From NCBI GenBank assembly GCA_018881555.1, contig JACAXG010000064.1:2354852-2418851 (forward strand): DNA of 64,000 nt, read 5' to 3'. Shown in pieces: positions 24,237 to 35,953 of this stretch; the stretch's first letter is position 1; each line of letters opens with the position of its first letter. Origin of the DNA: Amblyornis subalaris (lineage: Eukaryota > Chordata > Aves > Passeriformes > Ptilonorhynchidae). Under the pieces are notes generated by a model. The model had not been told where the DNA came from, did not search any database, and saw only the letters and a program-made list of their open reading frames with translations. A program made the translations under genes and the position numbers.

Positions 24237-24740
24237 TAAAATCAAATCCCATATTTTCTCTGTTAATATATATATATGGTCAGCATGGTCCCATTTTTCC
24301 GTGAAGTCTGTGCCTGGTTGACTGTAAATTATTATTTCAGGCTCAGCACACAGCTGCCTCATGCCATTTGAGATGCTTTTGAGGATGTCCCGTGGTCTCC
24401 AGGTGCTTCTGTAGAAGGATTTGCAGTAGGTTCAGATGACCAGGAGGTTTTCTGCCACACTGTCACTGCTGGGCAGGCGTCTCCCACACCAAAGTACCTC
24501 AAATGGCCCCAAGGGCTGGAGTGCAATGGTGGCAGTCAAGACACAGGCNGTGTTTACTGGGGATCATGCTTAGCACATTCAGGATGCTTCCACNTTATTA
24601 ACACAGTGCAGAGGGAATTTGCAGGCTGCTACAGCCCTGGGTTTGCCAGATNAACCTGTGCCACCTGCCTGGTGAATGCAGCACCTTGAGAAGAGAGGAC
24701 CCAAGCAGCAAATGCAGAAAAATGATTCCTAAAGGTGGGT
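24237..24740. other. Non-coding stretch, nothing recognised
   Basis: A short (TA)n tract lies at about 24,266-24,277. Otherwise no feature is seen. Confidence 0.55.
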
Positions 24741-25040
24741 GGGAACGGTTTGGGTCGGAAGAGTCCATAAAGACCATCTTGTTCCAACCCTCTGCCATGG
24801 GCAGGGACACCTTCCACTATCCCAGGCTGGTCCAAGCCCCATCCAACCCGGCCTTGAACACTTCAGGGATGGGGCNNCCACAGCTTCTCCNGGCAACCTG
24901 TGCCAGAGCCTCACCACCCTCTCAGTAAAGAATTTTTTCGTGATAAGCAACCTAAACCTGTTTTCTCTCACTTTAAAGCTATTTCCCCTTGTCCTGTTCC
25001 TATGTGCTCTTGTAAATACTCTCTGTTTTCCTCTCAAGCT
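24741..25040 (-). mobile_element. CR1 LINE fragment (3' part)
   Basis: Plus strand reads the reverse CR1 end and continues inward: GGTTTGGGTCGGAAGAGTCC, CCTTCCACTATCCCAGG, CCTTGAACACTTCAGGGATG, GCAACCTGTGCCAGAGCCTC, TATTTCCCCTTGTCCTGTTC. Confidence 0.92.
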
Positions 25041-27032
25041 CTAAATNTGCTCTTAGGTTTGAGTCTTGCTGTTCATACACTGAGCTGAAAAAGTTCCCCT
25101 AATCTTTGGGCCATGGGTGGTAAGTGCAGAACTTGCAAAATGAGTTAACAAGCACTGAAGTTCTTGTTATAACCTCACTTGATGTTCTCATTATAACCTC
25201 ACTAAACTGTTTTTTGTACACTTAATAAAGCTGTTTTTCACTCCTCTGCTATCTTTTGCTATGCCACCAGTACAGAATTCTCACTATTTGAAGGGAGAAC
25301 TTGGCCAGCAGATTTTGTAGTTTCTGTGGAAAAAGGGTGTTATACCACATTTTAATAGCTTCATCCAAAAAGAATACCTTCACAGGCAGGGGTATTGTGC
25401 CAGGAAAGGAAAAGAAAGATCATGGTCAGGATTACTTTGGTGCTTTCGTTTTTTTAAAATTAATTTTCCAAGGCATTGCTCTTGAGCAAAACCTTCTTTC
25501 ATCAGGCATATCTTGCTTCCCTTTTCTTCTGCAGACACTCTAAAACCAGTCACAAGTTTTATAGTGAAAGGCATTTTGAAATATTTTTTTTCTCAGCATG
25601 GAAATCTCCTATAGCTTCTTTTCATCTGTATTTTTGATGTTTTTTAGTGCCAAGAGCAGTTAACAAGTATGAGGCAAGGATAATGGATTGTATCTTTGGC
25701 AAACAGGGAGTTGTGGTCTGGGCTTTGGCTTTTGCCAACTCAATGGACCTCAACATGATTTTCACAGTCACTCCTGGTAGGGGTACCCCGTGATAGAATA
25801 TCCTGGCTGGAAACCATCACCACTGGGAGAAAACAGGTGCTTCAAACCAGAATGTTTTGTATTAATGAGAATTAGAATCTATAATAAGTCAAACCACTGA
25901 AACAGGTGAATCTTTCTCCAGAGCAAGCACCTGAAAAAGCAGTGTGATACTCCTTGTAGCGAATCATCAAACAATGGCAAATACAGATGGGGATTTCCCT
26001 CCAGGAAAAGGGAACAGACGGTGCAAATAGACTTTCAGAGCCAAAGCTGCAGATAAATGTCAACCAGGAAGCAGTTGGGTTAAGAACAGAACTTAGTTAA
26101 TGTTAGGTCCTGACAGCATGAAGGAAAAGCCACGGTTTTCAGACTCATTTCATCAGGCAGCAACAGAAACGTCCTGAGCAGATACATCTGCAAGGTTTTG
26201 GGGGATCTGCCCTTATGGGATTTGCAGTGTGGGTTCCTTGTGCTGGGCTGGTGAAAGGAGGGTTTGCTGCCTGTGCCTGGCCCGGGGAGATCTGCAGGGC
26301 TGCCCATTCCCTGAAGGCTGCTGTAGGTAGGGATAACAGCTATGAATGTGGCTTTCCTGTACTTCTGGGCACATCAGAAATACTCAATGGGCTTGTTTCT
26401 GCTCTCACTTTTGTGGGATAACACTGGACTCACCCTGTCAAAGCCAGCTGCTCTGTGCCACTGTTGNTTGAAGCACAGTGACATTTATTAAATTCTTTCT
26501 GCTTTCATCCTCCTGCAGCCTGGAGATTCTCAGNTTCATCACCAGAATTGTTGGGGCCCACCTTAACAACAATCTTATTTAATGCTTGATATGGTGTTCA
26601 AGGAGCCTTATAAGCATGGGATTGTTTATTTACAAATGTGCTTTGATAGCAAAAGTTGAGTTTGCTGAGCACTGAACAGCAACAAGAACAGCATAAAGAT
26701 GGTGATCATCCTAATGCTATACATTAGCTCATCAGGATGAATGTTATTTTGACAAGTACTGGACAAATTAATGGGCATGATACTGCTGTGATTTGANATG
26801 TTTGTCTTAATTTTCGAGCTGAGTGAAATCTCTGCACATGATAGAAGGTGCTTGGCAATAAATCTCTGAATAAAATCTCTGAATAAATCAACTGCTGTGC
26901 TACTGAGAGTGATCCTGGATGGGTAGGAGATGAAGTAGGTGGTTCTTCCAGTTTTGGGAACATGGAGTTCCCAAATGAAGCNTGCATTTGTTTTCTCAGA
27001 TTTAGCAGTCCTAGACATACTGCTATAACTNG
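25041..27032. other. Non-coding stretch with small tandem duplications
   Basis: Two short local duplications are visible: an imperfect 23-bp repeat containing TTATAACCTCACT at about 25,163-25,205, and AATCTCTGAATAA repeated at about 26,869-26,898. No gene or transposon signature. Confidence 0.55.
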
Positions 27033-27156
27033 CTGGAAGTGTTCCAAAACCACGTAGATGTGGTGCTTAGGGACATGGTTTAGTGGCAGGCTTGGCAGTG
27101 CTGGGTAAACGGTTGGACTCGATCTTAGAATTTTTTCCAACCTTGATGATTCTGTG
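27033..27156 (+). mobile_element. CR1 LINE fragment, older subfamily
   Basis: Contains CTTAGGGACATGGTTTAGTG, TTGGCAGTGCTGGGTAAACG, TTGGACTCGATCTTAG and a tail GATGATTCTGTG, the extreme 3' end of one CR1 subfamily. Confidence 0.85.
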
Positions 27157-28673
27157 CCATCTGTTTTGGTTTGTTTGTTTTTATTTGTCTGCCTCTGCAG
27201 GAAGCAAAAACTGTCAGTTCAGCAACATCCAAGTGTCTCAGGGCACTTTCCCTCCCTCCCTTTTGCAATTTGGATGGAAGACACAGCAGTGCAAAAGGCT
27301 AAAATATCCTGACCGGTGACAACTTCACACAGTCAGAAGGAACAACTGAAGTTACTTAATTTGATTTCCCACAGCAGAGAAGCCAGGAGTTTTCCTGGAG
27401 TTCATTATAATTTGAACAGTACCTTGAAATTTAAGGAAACCCCCTCCCCCTGCTCAGTAATGGAGAATCTACTGTGACTTTAGTAAGTTTTGGTGCTTCG
27501 CTACCTTTGCAATTAAAAGCCTTAACTCCATTTCCCTCTGCACTTGCCAACATTAACCTCCTACTTATTTGATAGATACTTTTCCAACATATAGGAAACC
27601 AAACGATCCTTTGGGTGCCTGGTACAAGNGTTTTCAAATTCCTGCTCAGTGTTNTGCTAAACTGAAAGCACCTGTTATACAATATATTTTTCCCTTCATA
27701 GAAATTTATAATCTCATTATAGCCCCTTTAACATTCTTTTGGCTGAACTAAAGAGTTGGAGCTCTTTCTGTTTTTCACGCAGAGGTTCGTTTGGTGCCGC
27801 TGTATCACACTGTGAACTTTGTGTGATTTGCAATGCTCCTCCTTGCNCTGGGGCCATTGGAACTAAACGAAAGGGAAATAATCTTAACACACCACCCTAA
27901 TCTATTCTGATTTGCACAGTCAAAGTTCTTATTAGCCTTTACAGCTTCAGCATGGAGAAATATATTGCGGGGAATTCCGAGTTAGACCAAACATGGCTTA
28001 TTCCACAGGAAATTAACGACTCCAGTGGCACCACACGTAGCATGAGAAACTGTCCTGTAAAACAGTGGCTCAACATTCATGAACCGTGGGGAAGGTCTTC
28101 AAACAGTCCTAGTGGAAGTCAATGCAGTAGGTCAGAATTATGCTGGCTGAAGAAATACTACCTTTGTTTTATGTTTATGTAGGGAATGATAGTATAAATG
28201 GGCTTCTGTTTGGTTTGTACCCCAGCAGATGTGACGAAGGGCAGTGCAGTGACATTTTTAACAAAAAACCCCGGAAACACTCAATCTTGCCCAGCTTTGA
28301 CTGGTTAAAGCTGCAGAATACCCTTCTCATGATAACTCTCCCCAGCAATTTGAGGAGTTTTCACCCCTCTTCCATGTTTCTGGTGCCTAATTGCAGGGTT
28401 TTGTTACTGTTAACAAATCACCCCCTGCTTTGTTAAAATAATTCTCCCTTTTCCTTGCACACTGGCAATGAGATGAGTCTTTCAGCCTCTTCAGTGCCTG
28501 TAGTCTGACGTTCCTGTCGTTTTTTCTTGTGGTATCCACAATTTCTTGATGGTGTTATACCATGGTATTAAATATATGTCTTTATTTTCACTGTCAGTTA
28601 AAATAAAGTACTTCAACCCATTCTGACTCAGTCATCTTAACTCTAACAACTTAAGGGACAATGTGAAATACTG
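27157..28673. other. Non-coding stretch, nothing recognised
   Basis: No repeat or gene signature supported. Confidence 0.6.
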
Positions 28674-28830
28674 GCAGAGAAGCTGTTCCTGCCCTATCCC
28701 TGGAAGTGTCTAAGGCCACATTGGATGGGGCTTGGAGCAACCTGGCCTAGTGGAAGGTATCTCTGCCCATGGCAGGGGATTGGAACTGGGTGGTCTTTTA
28801 GGTCCCTTTCAACCCATTCTGTGATTCTGT
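28674..28830 (+). mobile_element. CR1 LINE fragment (3' end)
   Basis: Contains CCTATCCCTGGAAGTGTC, GGGGCTTGGAGCAACCTGG, CTCTGCCCATGGCAGGGG and ends TTCTGTGATTCTGT. Confidence 0.9.
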
Positions 28831-31800
28831 CCTTCTCTATTTGCTTCCCCAGTGGGATTTGAAGTGAGACTGGACAACATTTTTTCAGCTCATTAAGGAT
28901 TTCCAACAGCAACTGGCAAACACCACAAACGTGGAGCGATGGCAGGATCTGCAACCCAAAAAGCAGTGCAAACAAGAGGCACTAACAATCTTTACATGGT
29001 GGGATTGCATTTGGCACAGGAGTATTGGCACAGCAGCAGAACCAGCACAAATTACTGCACAGCCAGGCAGAGCATGTCCCACCTCCAGCACAAACCCCAC
29101 ACTCCTCCAGGCTCATTTCTGCACATTAAACTCAGCACTCTCTGTCACAAACACATGAATAATGCATTGGGTCAGCAGCAAACTTGGCAAGCTGAGACTC
29201 ATCAGGATTGGATTTCTTTCTTCCTTCCTTCTCAGAGATCAGAAGCATCAAGGGAGGCTTTGTGAGAGGTACTGATAGCAGAAATGGTGGGCAGAAATGA
29301 TTTGCTCTTCNCAAATCGCCCCCAGGATCTGGTGTGAAAAATCCCAGGGACATATAAGCCACCCAGGGAATCGAGGTATCCAAAGGAACATGGTTCCCTG
29401 GATGGGAACCCTTCTAGGAAAGACCTTTACTTGTTTGCTTCTTAATCAAGACTAACCTCTGTAAAATTTGTATGATCTGAATTCATGTCTTTCCCTTTCC
29501 ATGTCTTCCAGACTATGAGAGAAAACAGAGCTGAAGGGACTAAGAAAACGCACAGGATCAACTGTTCTGTATTATTCCGTGATGGATGTTTTGACTGTTT
29601 CTGAGAACATGAAATGTTTTTGAACATATAGAGAGGAAGTCCCATCTCTGTGCTGTCTATCCCAGACTTCCTTTACGCTTCTTTTTGAAAGGCGGCTTTT
29701 TGGGTGGGGGTCAATTTTTTGTTTGTTTGTTTGTGGGGTTTTTTTAAATTGTTTTCTTCCCAGTACCAATCCTAAATTCCCTTATTTCAGTTCAAACCCG
29801 TGTTTTTCACCTCGGTCAGTATGCAGGGTGATGCATTCTGTCTCTTATTTCTCCTTCTGTGACAGGAGTCAGTTCCTGTTTTCCTCCTCTGTGTGTCAGG
29901 TTTCCCAAACCACTGATCACTACTCATAGAACACAAATATAAAAGATAATATTTTTTTTTTATCCCTCTCCCCCCTCCTTTTTTTTTTCCCCCTCAGTAG
30001 TCTGATGCTATTAAATCTTGAATTTATGACCAACAATAAGTAGTAAGGAAGTTTGGTAGACCTTCCACCCCATTTATTGTTCCAGGCTTGCAGCTGAAAT
30101 ATGGAGCTGAATCCTACTCTTGGACAGCAAAAATATTTAAAATTCACATATGGAATATTCTTTTCCTGTAAAATGTCACAGTTTTTTGAAAAGTGATGAT
30201 TTTGACAATATTTTGTTCTCAAAGTATGAAAAATTGATCATCCTAGAAATAATTCAGCAGCTCAGTTTCCAATTTTAGAAAAGCTTGAGCATTGCTGTTC
30301 CTGGTTTTAATTGTCTTCCCCAGTCCTGTGTGACTTCTCTTGTTACTTGATGGCTTTAACAGACTCTTATGACATGGAACTACTTCCTGAGCAGCCTGAG
30401 ACCTACGTGGGGCTTGGGTTCCTGACCTAAACGTGGCCTCCTAAGTCACACTAACTGGAATCAATCATCCAGATAGACTGCCCACAGATTTCTGATAAAC
30501 AGATACTGCTCAGGTCTGCAATTACCAGTAAGGAAGCTGGGGACCACTGGTCACTGAGAGATCAGATTGCCAGGGAGAACCAGTCTCACTTCTAATTACC
30601 AGCACAGAGAGAGCACCAAATGCCTGTTTAGAATAGTCAATCGATGTTCATTTCATTTTACATTCTTAATTTAAGGAACATAACCAAACCCTAATTTTAA
30701 AAGAGAGTTTATATATATATATATGTAGGTTGAATTTCAGCAGTGAAATGAGCTAGAAATATTCCAATGCATCAAAACAAAATGAAATGCCTTGATTGAG
30801 CTGAAACAATTAAGGAATGTTTCAGGCAATTAAATTTTGTGAGAAATGTCAAAAATTGGCTTTGTTTCATTTCAATATAACAAATCTCTTCTGAAGATGT
30901 CATAATTTCCAGAGAATGGAATTCTCAAGTTCCTGTGAGCTTCACATTTATTGTTATTGGGTTTTAGGCTCCTGTGAAAATGACTTGACATGTTTATTCC
31001 AATACCGTAACTGTGAAATAAATGCTTCTCTTTCAAGTTGTGATTAGGTTGGCTTGTGCTTGAACTTGTCTGATGGCTATTTCCCTTTTCCTCCTTTCTT
31101 TTTAATTATATTTATTGTTGTTTTTTACATCAGTCTTTGAGCTCAGAGCATCTGCTCTCCTTGGGTGTGTGCAGACAACTTGTGGGTCCCCAGTGATGCC
31201 AAATGGAGACTCCAGGAGGTATGGGATTTACACAGCCCTGGGTGTAGAAGGGTGATGTGATTCAGGCAGTGAGGAAGGGATGAGAAAGTCTTGAAATGNG
31301 GATACTAATCCTGACTCCACCATTGCTCCCATTTGGGACAAGCCACTGTCCCTTTTAATCATTTTAGGCCCGTGGTTTCCCAGCATCTCTCTGCTCTTTG
31401 AATTGTAAATCCACACTGAAGAGACTGTTTCTCTTGCAAAAAATATACAGCTCCAGCTCTATCATTTTTTCAATCTGAATCTCAAACAGAAAATTAATTT
31501 CCTTGTGTCTTTAGATCCTGATGAATGTCAATAATATGGTACATTACGGAAATCTCATAACTGTATTTTATTACTGAGTTAGTATTTAATAAACAAAAGC
31601 AAAGTGTGAATCTCCTGATTATTGTTAATCTTTGTTTCTCCTGTGAGTACAAAGTTCTTTACACAAGGACAAAGAAATTCTTGCCACTAAGTGTTAATCA
31701 CTGCAGGCTGTAAGAAAACAATCACCTCTGGATTTTCAATAAACTGCCTCAAGGTTAGGAGCAAAATTAAGTTCAAGACATGCTGGAAAAGAAATTCCCC

Positions 31801-32814
31801 ATGTCCCTTAATGTCAAAGAGAACAAGGCAGAACTTCTTCTGCAGAAAANGTAATAAAGTTAATGCTTGGATAAATATTTGTATCAGTTTCTGAAGCAGC
31901 AGCAAGATTTTAAGGAACTCCCAGTAAAAGCTGTTGCACAACTATTTTGCAGGTGCAAAGAGCAGGATGTTTTGTGGAGAATTTGTTCCAAAGACAGGTA
32001 ATTGAGATAGATATCCTTGAACTGAAACTGCCACTAACATCTTGTTCCTCAGAAATGTATTTAAGCATAGGCTTTACTCTGAGCACTGAAGTCACTGAAA
32101 ACCACCCCAAGGCCAAGCCAAACTGAATTGAGTTTCTTCTCTGTTTTATATCATGGTTATTAAGCAGTTAACACTGCTATTGCTGCAGCTTCCTTTTGCC
32201 AAGATGGACTAATAAACATGACATTTTTAATGTATAATTTGCATAATGCTTCTGTTAATTTGTTATTTTCATTACGGCAACAGAATGAAAACGACATATT
32301 ATGGCCATAAAAAATATACAGCAGAGCTAATNCCTGTAGTCATTACACTGTTAACCGAATTGCATCTTTTGCCTGGTCATTATTATTATTTATAAAGCCT
32401 CTTGATAAGGGCTGAGTGCAATGCAATGGGAAAGTCTCCTGATTTATCAAANAAAGAATAAAATACTAAAATGAAGGAGAAAGCCAAGAGGGAGGGGAAT
32501 TGGGACCCAAACCACAAACTGATGAATGTGCTTCAGTGCAGAGGAAGAAATGAGCCTGTCTAGAAGGGAGATTTTTTGGTAACAACCATTTGCTNCCTGG
32601 ATGTGCCTCTGCTGAATTTAACCCCCACTGTGTCAGGTGTCTCACGTACACACGGCAAAGCATAAACCTTTGTCCCGTGACACATCAGTGCAAGAATTAT
32701 TGGGCATTTACAGGGAGAAAGGATCCATTTTGATGCACAGAGNGCTGTGGAGGAAGCTGGCACAAAGCTGATGGTGTCGTCCTACAAGGGCCACCAAAGC
32801 AAGAAAGTCACGGA
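28831..32814. other. Non-coding stretch, about 4 kb without recognised repeats
   Basis: AT-rich. A (TA)n tract lies at about 30,709-30,724 and a T/C-rich tract at 29,950-29,995. The segment 32,180-32,420 has many TAAT cores and looks like conserved non-coding DNA by composition. No exon or transposon could be identified. Confidence 0.5.
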
Positions 32815-33018
32815 TCTGTTGGAATAAGTCCAGAGGAAGTCAGGGATGCTCAGAGAGCTGGAACACCTCTGCTGTGGAGACGGGCTGAGAGGTGGGGTTG
32901 TTCAGCCTGGAGAAGAGAAGGCTCCAGGGAGTCCTCATAGCACCTTCCAGTACCCAAAGGGGGCTCTACAGGAAGGCTGAAGAGGGACATTTTCCAAGGG
33001 GAAGCAGTGGTAGGACAT
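32815..33018 (+). mobile_element. CR1 LINE fragment (upstream part of the 3' region)
   Basis: Contains AGTCCAGAGGAAGTCAGGGA, GAGAGCTGGAACACCTCTGC, GGGTTGTTCAGCCTGGAGAA and GAGAAGGCTCCAGGGAGTCC. In CR1 this portion lies just upstream of the segment found at 33,308, so both may come from one inserted copy with about 290 bp between them. Confidence 0.85.
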
Positions 33019-33307
33019 GAATAATCACTGCCTGCATCCTGCAGACAGAAACNGGGGCACAATAAAGCCTAAAACCGAGTAGAACACCCAGCAAGTAAAA
33101 ATGGCAAAGGCTTCAGTGAGTGACAGTTAGTCCTCAGGAAACCCTCAGGAATATTAAAAGAAAGGCTAATTGAAGGATGGGGTCACTTGCCATGATGTTA
33201 AGCAAGAGGATTCATCACCGTGATTTAAGATGAAAAACTGAGAGAAGAGGTGTGATCTAGCATAGGAAAAATATGATAATAAAACAGGAGACACTATAGC
33301 AGCATTC

Positions 33308-33617
33308 CAAAGGCTGGAGAGGGACTTTTACCAATGGCATGGAGTGACAGGACAAGAAGAAATGGCNTTAAGATGAAGAAGTGTAGGTTTAGATTAGATA
33401 GGAGGAAGAAATTCCTCCTTGTGAGGGTGGGGAGGCCCTGGCACAGGTTGCCCAGAGAAGCTGTGGCTGCCCCATCCTTGGAAGTGTTCAAGGCTGGATT
33501 GGATGGGGCTCGGAACAACCTGGGACAGTGGAAGGTGTCCCTGCCCATGGCAGGGGGTTGGAACTGGATGATCTTGAAGGTCCCTTCCAACCCAAACCAT
33601 TCTGTGATCCTATGATA
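33308..33617 (+). mobile_element. CR1 LINE fragment (3' end)
   Basis: Contains GGCTGGAGAGGGACTTTTAC, GGTTTAGATTAGATAGGAGG, TGAGGGTGGGGAGGCCCTGG, AGAGAAGCTGTGGCTGCCCC and ends CATTCTGTGATCCTATGA. Confidence 0.93.
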
Positions 33618-34086
33618 CAGTGCAAAAGTTGGAAGAAGGGAGGGAATGGTNGTTCTCCTGCTCTCATGTTCCCCATGAGCACATCATGAAGTAAATAGTG
33701 TTAATGCAACAAGGGAGTTTTGGATCAGACATTGGGAAAGAAAGTTCTGACACTAAGAGTAGAAAAAGGCTGGAGTAAATTGCCCAAGTTAAAGGTGGAC
33801 TCTGTCTCAGAAGGCTTTATAGATGTGATGGGTGAACACCTGGGAAGAATGACCTAGGGATGGGGAACTAGGCTACCACATGATTTCTNGATGTCCTGCC
33901 AGCCCCAATTTTTGATAAATGAGTGCGAAATTATCACTACCAAAGCCTAGACAGACAGATACAGGGGGCTACAAGTGACCCTCTTCTTCCTGACTCCCTT
34001 TTTACCTTCTTATGGTTCCTTAGTGCCAAATTTTCATAATTTAAAGTTCTTCTATTTGCCGTTTTGTAATGCATGCCACTCTTTCT
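33618..34086. other. Left host flank of the provirus
   Basis: Host sequence between a CR1 fragment and the provirus. The part at 33,710-33,850 faintly resembles an older CR1 (lysine/glycine-type TTGGGAAAGAAAGTT spacing), but I cannot support a call. It ends in a pyrimidine-rich tract into which the provirus inserted. Confidence 0.5.
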
Positions 34087-34092
34087 CCCTCT
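34087..34092. repeat. Target-site duplication, left copy
   Basis: CCCTCT lies directly before the TG that opens the left LTR and matches the six bases directly after the right LTR. A 6-bp duplication is usual for alpha- and betaretrovirus-type integrases. Confidence 0.9.
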
Positions 34093-34653
34093 TGCGGCGC
34101 TGCTGCAGACTAGGTGAGTCCGATATTAAGACCTCGCTAAAGAGTACACAGCACCGCCTTCTGAGCGCCCTTGCCGGGGAGCAATCGCTCCACCTAAGGT
34201 GCGAATGAGGCTTTAAATGCTGGCCTCCCAGCAACTCCGCCTGCCTATGAGCTCACGAGTGCGCCGCCGGAGACAAAGAATGAGAGAGAGGCTCTTTCCT
34301 TGGAGTCCAGAGGGTTTANTCTCTAGGGGGTCCAGAGGGAAAGAACAGGGAACAGTGNTGTGCAGGGGATTTTATACGGAGAACAAAGGAGGCGGGGAAA
34401 GGGAATACAACCAATAGGATAGGGATATGGGGGTGGTAACTTAGGGTACAGAACAAATGGGAAAGCAGGGTAGGCGGGAGTACAAACAGGGGACCAACCA
34501 CGAACCGAATAACCTGGAACTTTCTGGAACAGGGGGATGTGTCCTCAAACTTCTTCTCCGCCCTCGGATCCTCCTTCTTCCACCCATTGGAGGGCGAGTA
34601 CTTGATGTGCATTGTCTTGCCACAGCCCTCGAGGGGGCTGTGTCACCCCAACA
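34093..34653 (-). repeat. 3' LTR of the provirus
   Basis: 561 bp, TG...CA, the same length as the right LTR at 41,641-42,201. It follows the polypurine tract in element orientation, which identifies it as the 3' copy. It matches the other LTR almost perfectly except between 34,166 and 34,260, where about 22 of 95 positions differ. The end of env is encoded inside its U3. Confidence 0.96.
34315..34320 (-). terminator. Proviral poly(A) signal in the 3' LTR
   Basis: Position equivalent to the ATTAAA at 41,863-41,868 of the other LTR, here with one N (plus strand TTTANT). It would end the proviral transcripts. The inferred cleavage site is 10-30 bp further left, before a T/G-rich stretch. Confidence 0.5.
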
Positions 34654-34667
34654 TCTCCCCCGTTTTT
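34654..34667 (-). promoter_or_regulatory. 3' polypurine tract (plus-strand primer site)
   Basis: On the element strand AAAAACGGGGGAGA lies immediately before the TGTTGGGG start of the 3' LTR, the required place for the plus-strand primer of reverse transcription. It lies within the env frame. A very similar tract occurs at 35,954-35,970. Confidence 0.9.
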
Positions 34668-35417
34668 ATTTATTAAATTGAACATATACGACTTGAAGCA
34701 GCATAAAAACATAAAGATAAGGAAAATAATCACAACAAAACCTAAAATTGTTTTTAAGACAGACCCTACCCACCCGGATAGCCCCCAGCCAGTGAAAACT
34801 CCCCCCAACCAGTCCTCTCCTTCTCGCCGTAGCTGGTGAACTTGATCTTGTATTTTCTTGATGGTCGCGTGGATGCTCTCGGAGTGTGACGATAGGTTAA
34901 AACAACAAAGTCCCTCAAATTCGTCGCACCCACGGCCATGGGCGAGAAGGAGGAAGTCGATGGCCGCCCGATTTTGTAGGGTGGCGTGTCTAGTGGCGTC
35001 CTCGTCTGCAAGGAGTTCGCTAAGAGCCTTAGAAGTGAGGTTGGCATGCTTGCCTAACCAGCACTCAATGTGTTTTATCTGACCTAAGGCTCTAGCGGCT
35101 GCAGCCCAGGGAAGTAGCACCGACATCATTGTAATCTTTGATCTTGACCATGAGGTAATCTCCGAATCGCAATTTTCTTCAATTTCGCCAATTGATCTCT
35201 TAACCGTATTTGCTTTTGGAGCCGAATCAGATTTTTGCCACTCCAGCAGATGTTTCTTATCTGGAGTTACCAGTGCTAGTTTCCCCAGGGTGCAGGGTCC
35301 TCCTCGCAAACGGGATGGGATTCCTGCCCAGGCCCGGTTCCCGCAGATGAAAAACACCCCTTTCGGGAGTGCCTTGGGAAATTTTGTGGACTTAGCATGT
35401 GTCGGTGCGGTAATGTT

Positions 35418-35420
35418 TTA
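35418..35420 (-). other. In-frame TAA in env surface subunit
   Basis: Single nonsense codon; the same frame is open on both sides (35,855-35,421 and 35,417-34,548). Everything downstream, including the transmembrane subunit, would be lost from translation. Confidence 0.92.
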
Positions 35421-35876
35421 CCAGAAAGCCAATCGATATTTTTTCTCTGATGGTGTTACGTCCAGGATATAAGGCTTTCTCATTTCTGCTCCCTCCTGGC
35501 TTACCCATTCCCTTGTGCTTAATTTGTATTCGAAATTTACACAATATTGAGCCTGAGAGGACCCCAGTAGGTCGAATTCCTGGGGTTCCTCCTGCATGGA
35601 TGGGTAGAGCTTCGTCCACTCATCCCAGGAGCGTACCGGGTCGGGCTTTTTCCCTGCGAACGGGTACTCATTTGACTTAAGTGGAATCCCCACTAGGCAC
35701 GTAGACATCGGGTTGTCAGCGTTGTTCATCGACAGGCACAGTCCGTCCTGGTTGAGGGTTTTTGCTAGGGTGGTCCAGATGTTAAGTCTGGGCTGGGGCA
35801 CTATCCATCCCGTAGCTGGTAAGGCTGCTAACAGGAGACACAGGAGCAGCATCATTGTAGCGGGTGGGTAGGTCAA

Positions 35877-35889
35877 TCTAGAAAAAAGA
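35877..35889 (-). promoter_or_regulatory. Predicted env splice acceptor
   Basis: The element strand reads GTCTTTTTTCTAG, an uninterrupted pyrimidine run ending in TAG, with the exon starting at 35,877. The env ATG at 35,855 is the first ATG after it. Paired with the donor at 41,379/41,380 it would give a singly spliced env mRNA and exclude the upstream ATG at 35,927. Confidence 0.6.
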
Positions 35890-35953
35890 CATAAGTGTAA
35901 CTTATATGCATAAACATTGGTGAACATAACATAACTGATTGGTCTCCCCTGAA

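Larger units (their letters stand above)
34545..35855 (-). pseudogene. env: env, envelope glycoprotein with one in-frame stop
   Basis: Frame of 436 codons plus stop, beginning at the ATG 22 bases after a good splice acceptor. A hydrophobic signal peptide follows the start (a leucine/alanine run ending near ATGW). One in-frame TAA (35,418-35,420) interrupts the surface subunit at about codon 146. The surface part is short, about 220 residues. A weak basic cleavage site (TVKR) ends near 35,196. The transmembrane subunit has an internal hydrophobic loop flanked by two cysteines (about 37 bases-of-codon apart, residues near 229 and 265), a CX6CC motif at 34,902-34,928 and a membrane span near 34,698-34,766. 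This plan is that of alpharetrovirus-type envelopes, where CX6CC links the two subunits by a disulphide. The frame reads through the polypurine tract and ends 109 bp inside U3. An upstream ATG at 35,927 exists but lies in the predicted intron. Confidence 0.88.

Noticed and set aside
33700..33890. Possible older CR1 remnant
   Set aside because: A few words resemble CR1 (TTGGGAAAGAAAGTTCTGAC, TGCCCAAGTT), but the order cannot be followed confidently.
34766..35047. 93-codon frame overlapping env
   Set aside because: Shifted frame within the transmembrane subunit with no accessory-gene features.
35856..35927. Upstream in-frame ATG for env at 35,927
   Set aside because: It lies upstream of the predicted splice acceptor, so would be removed from env mRNA, and the signal peptide begins after the ATG at 35,855.
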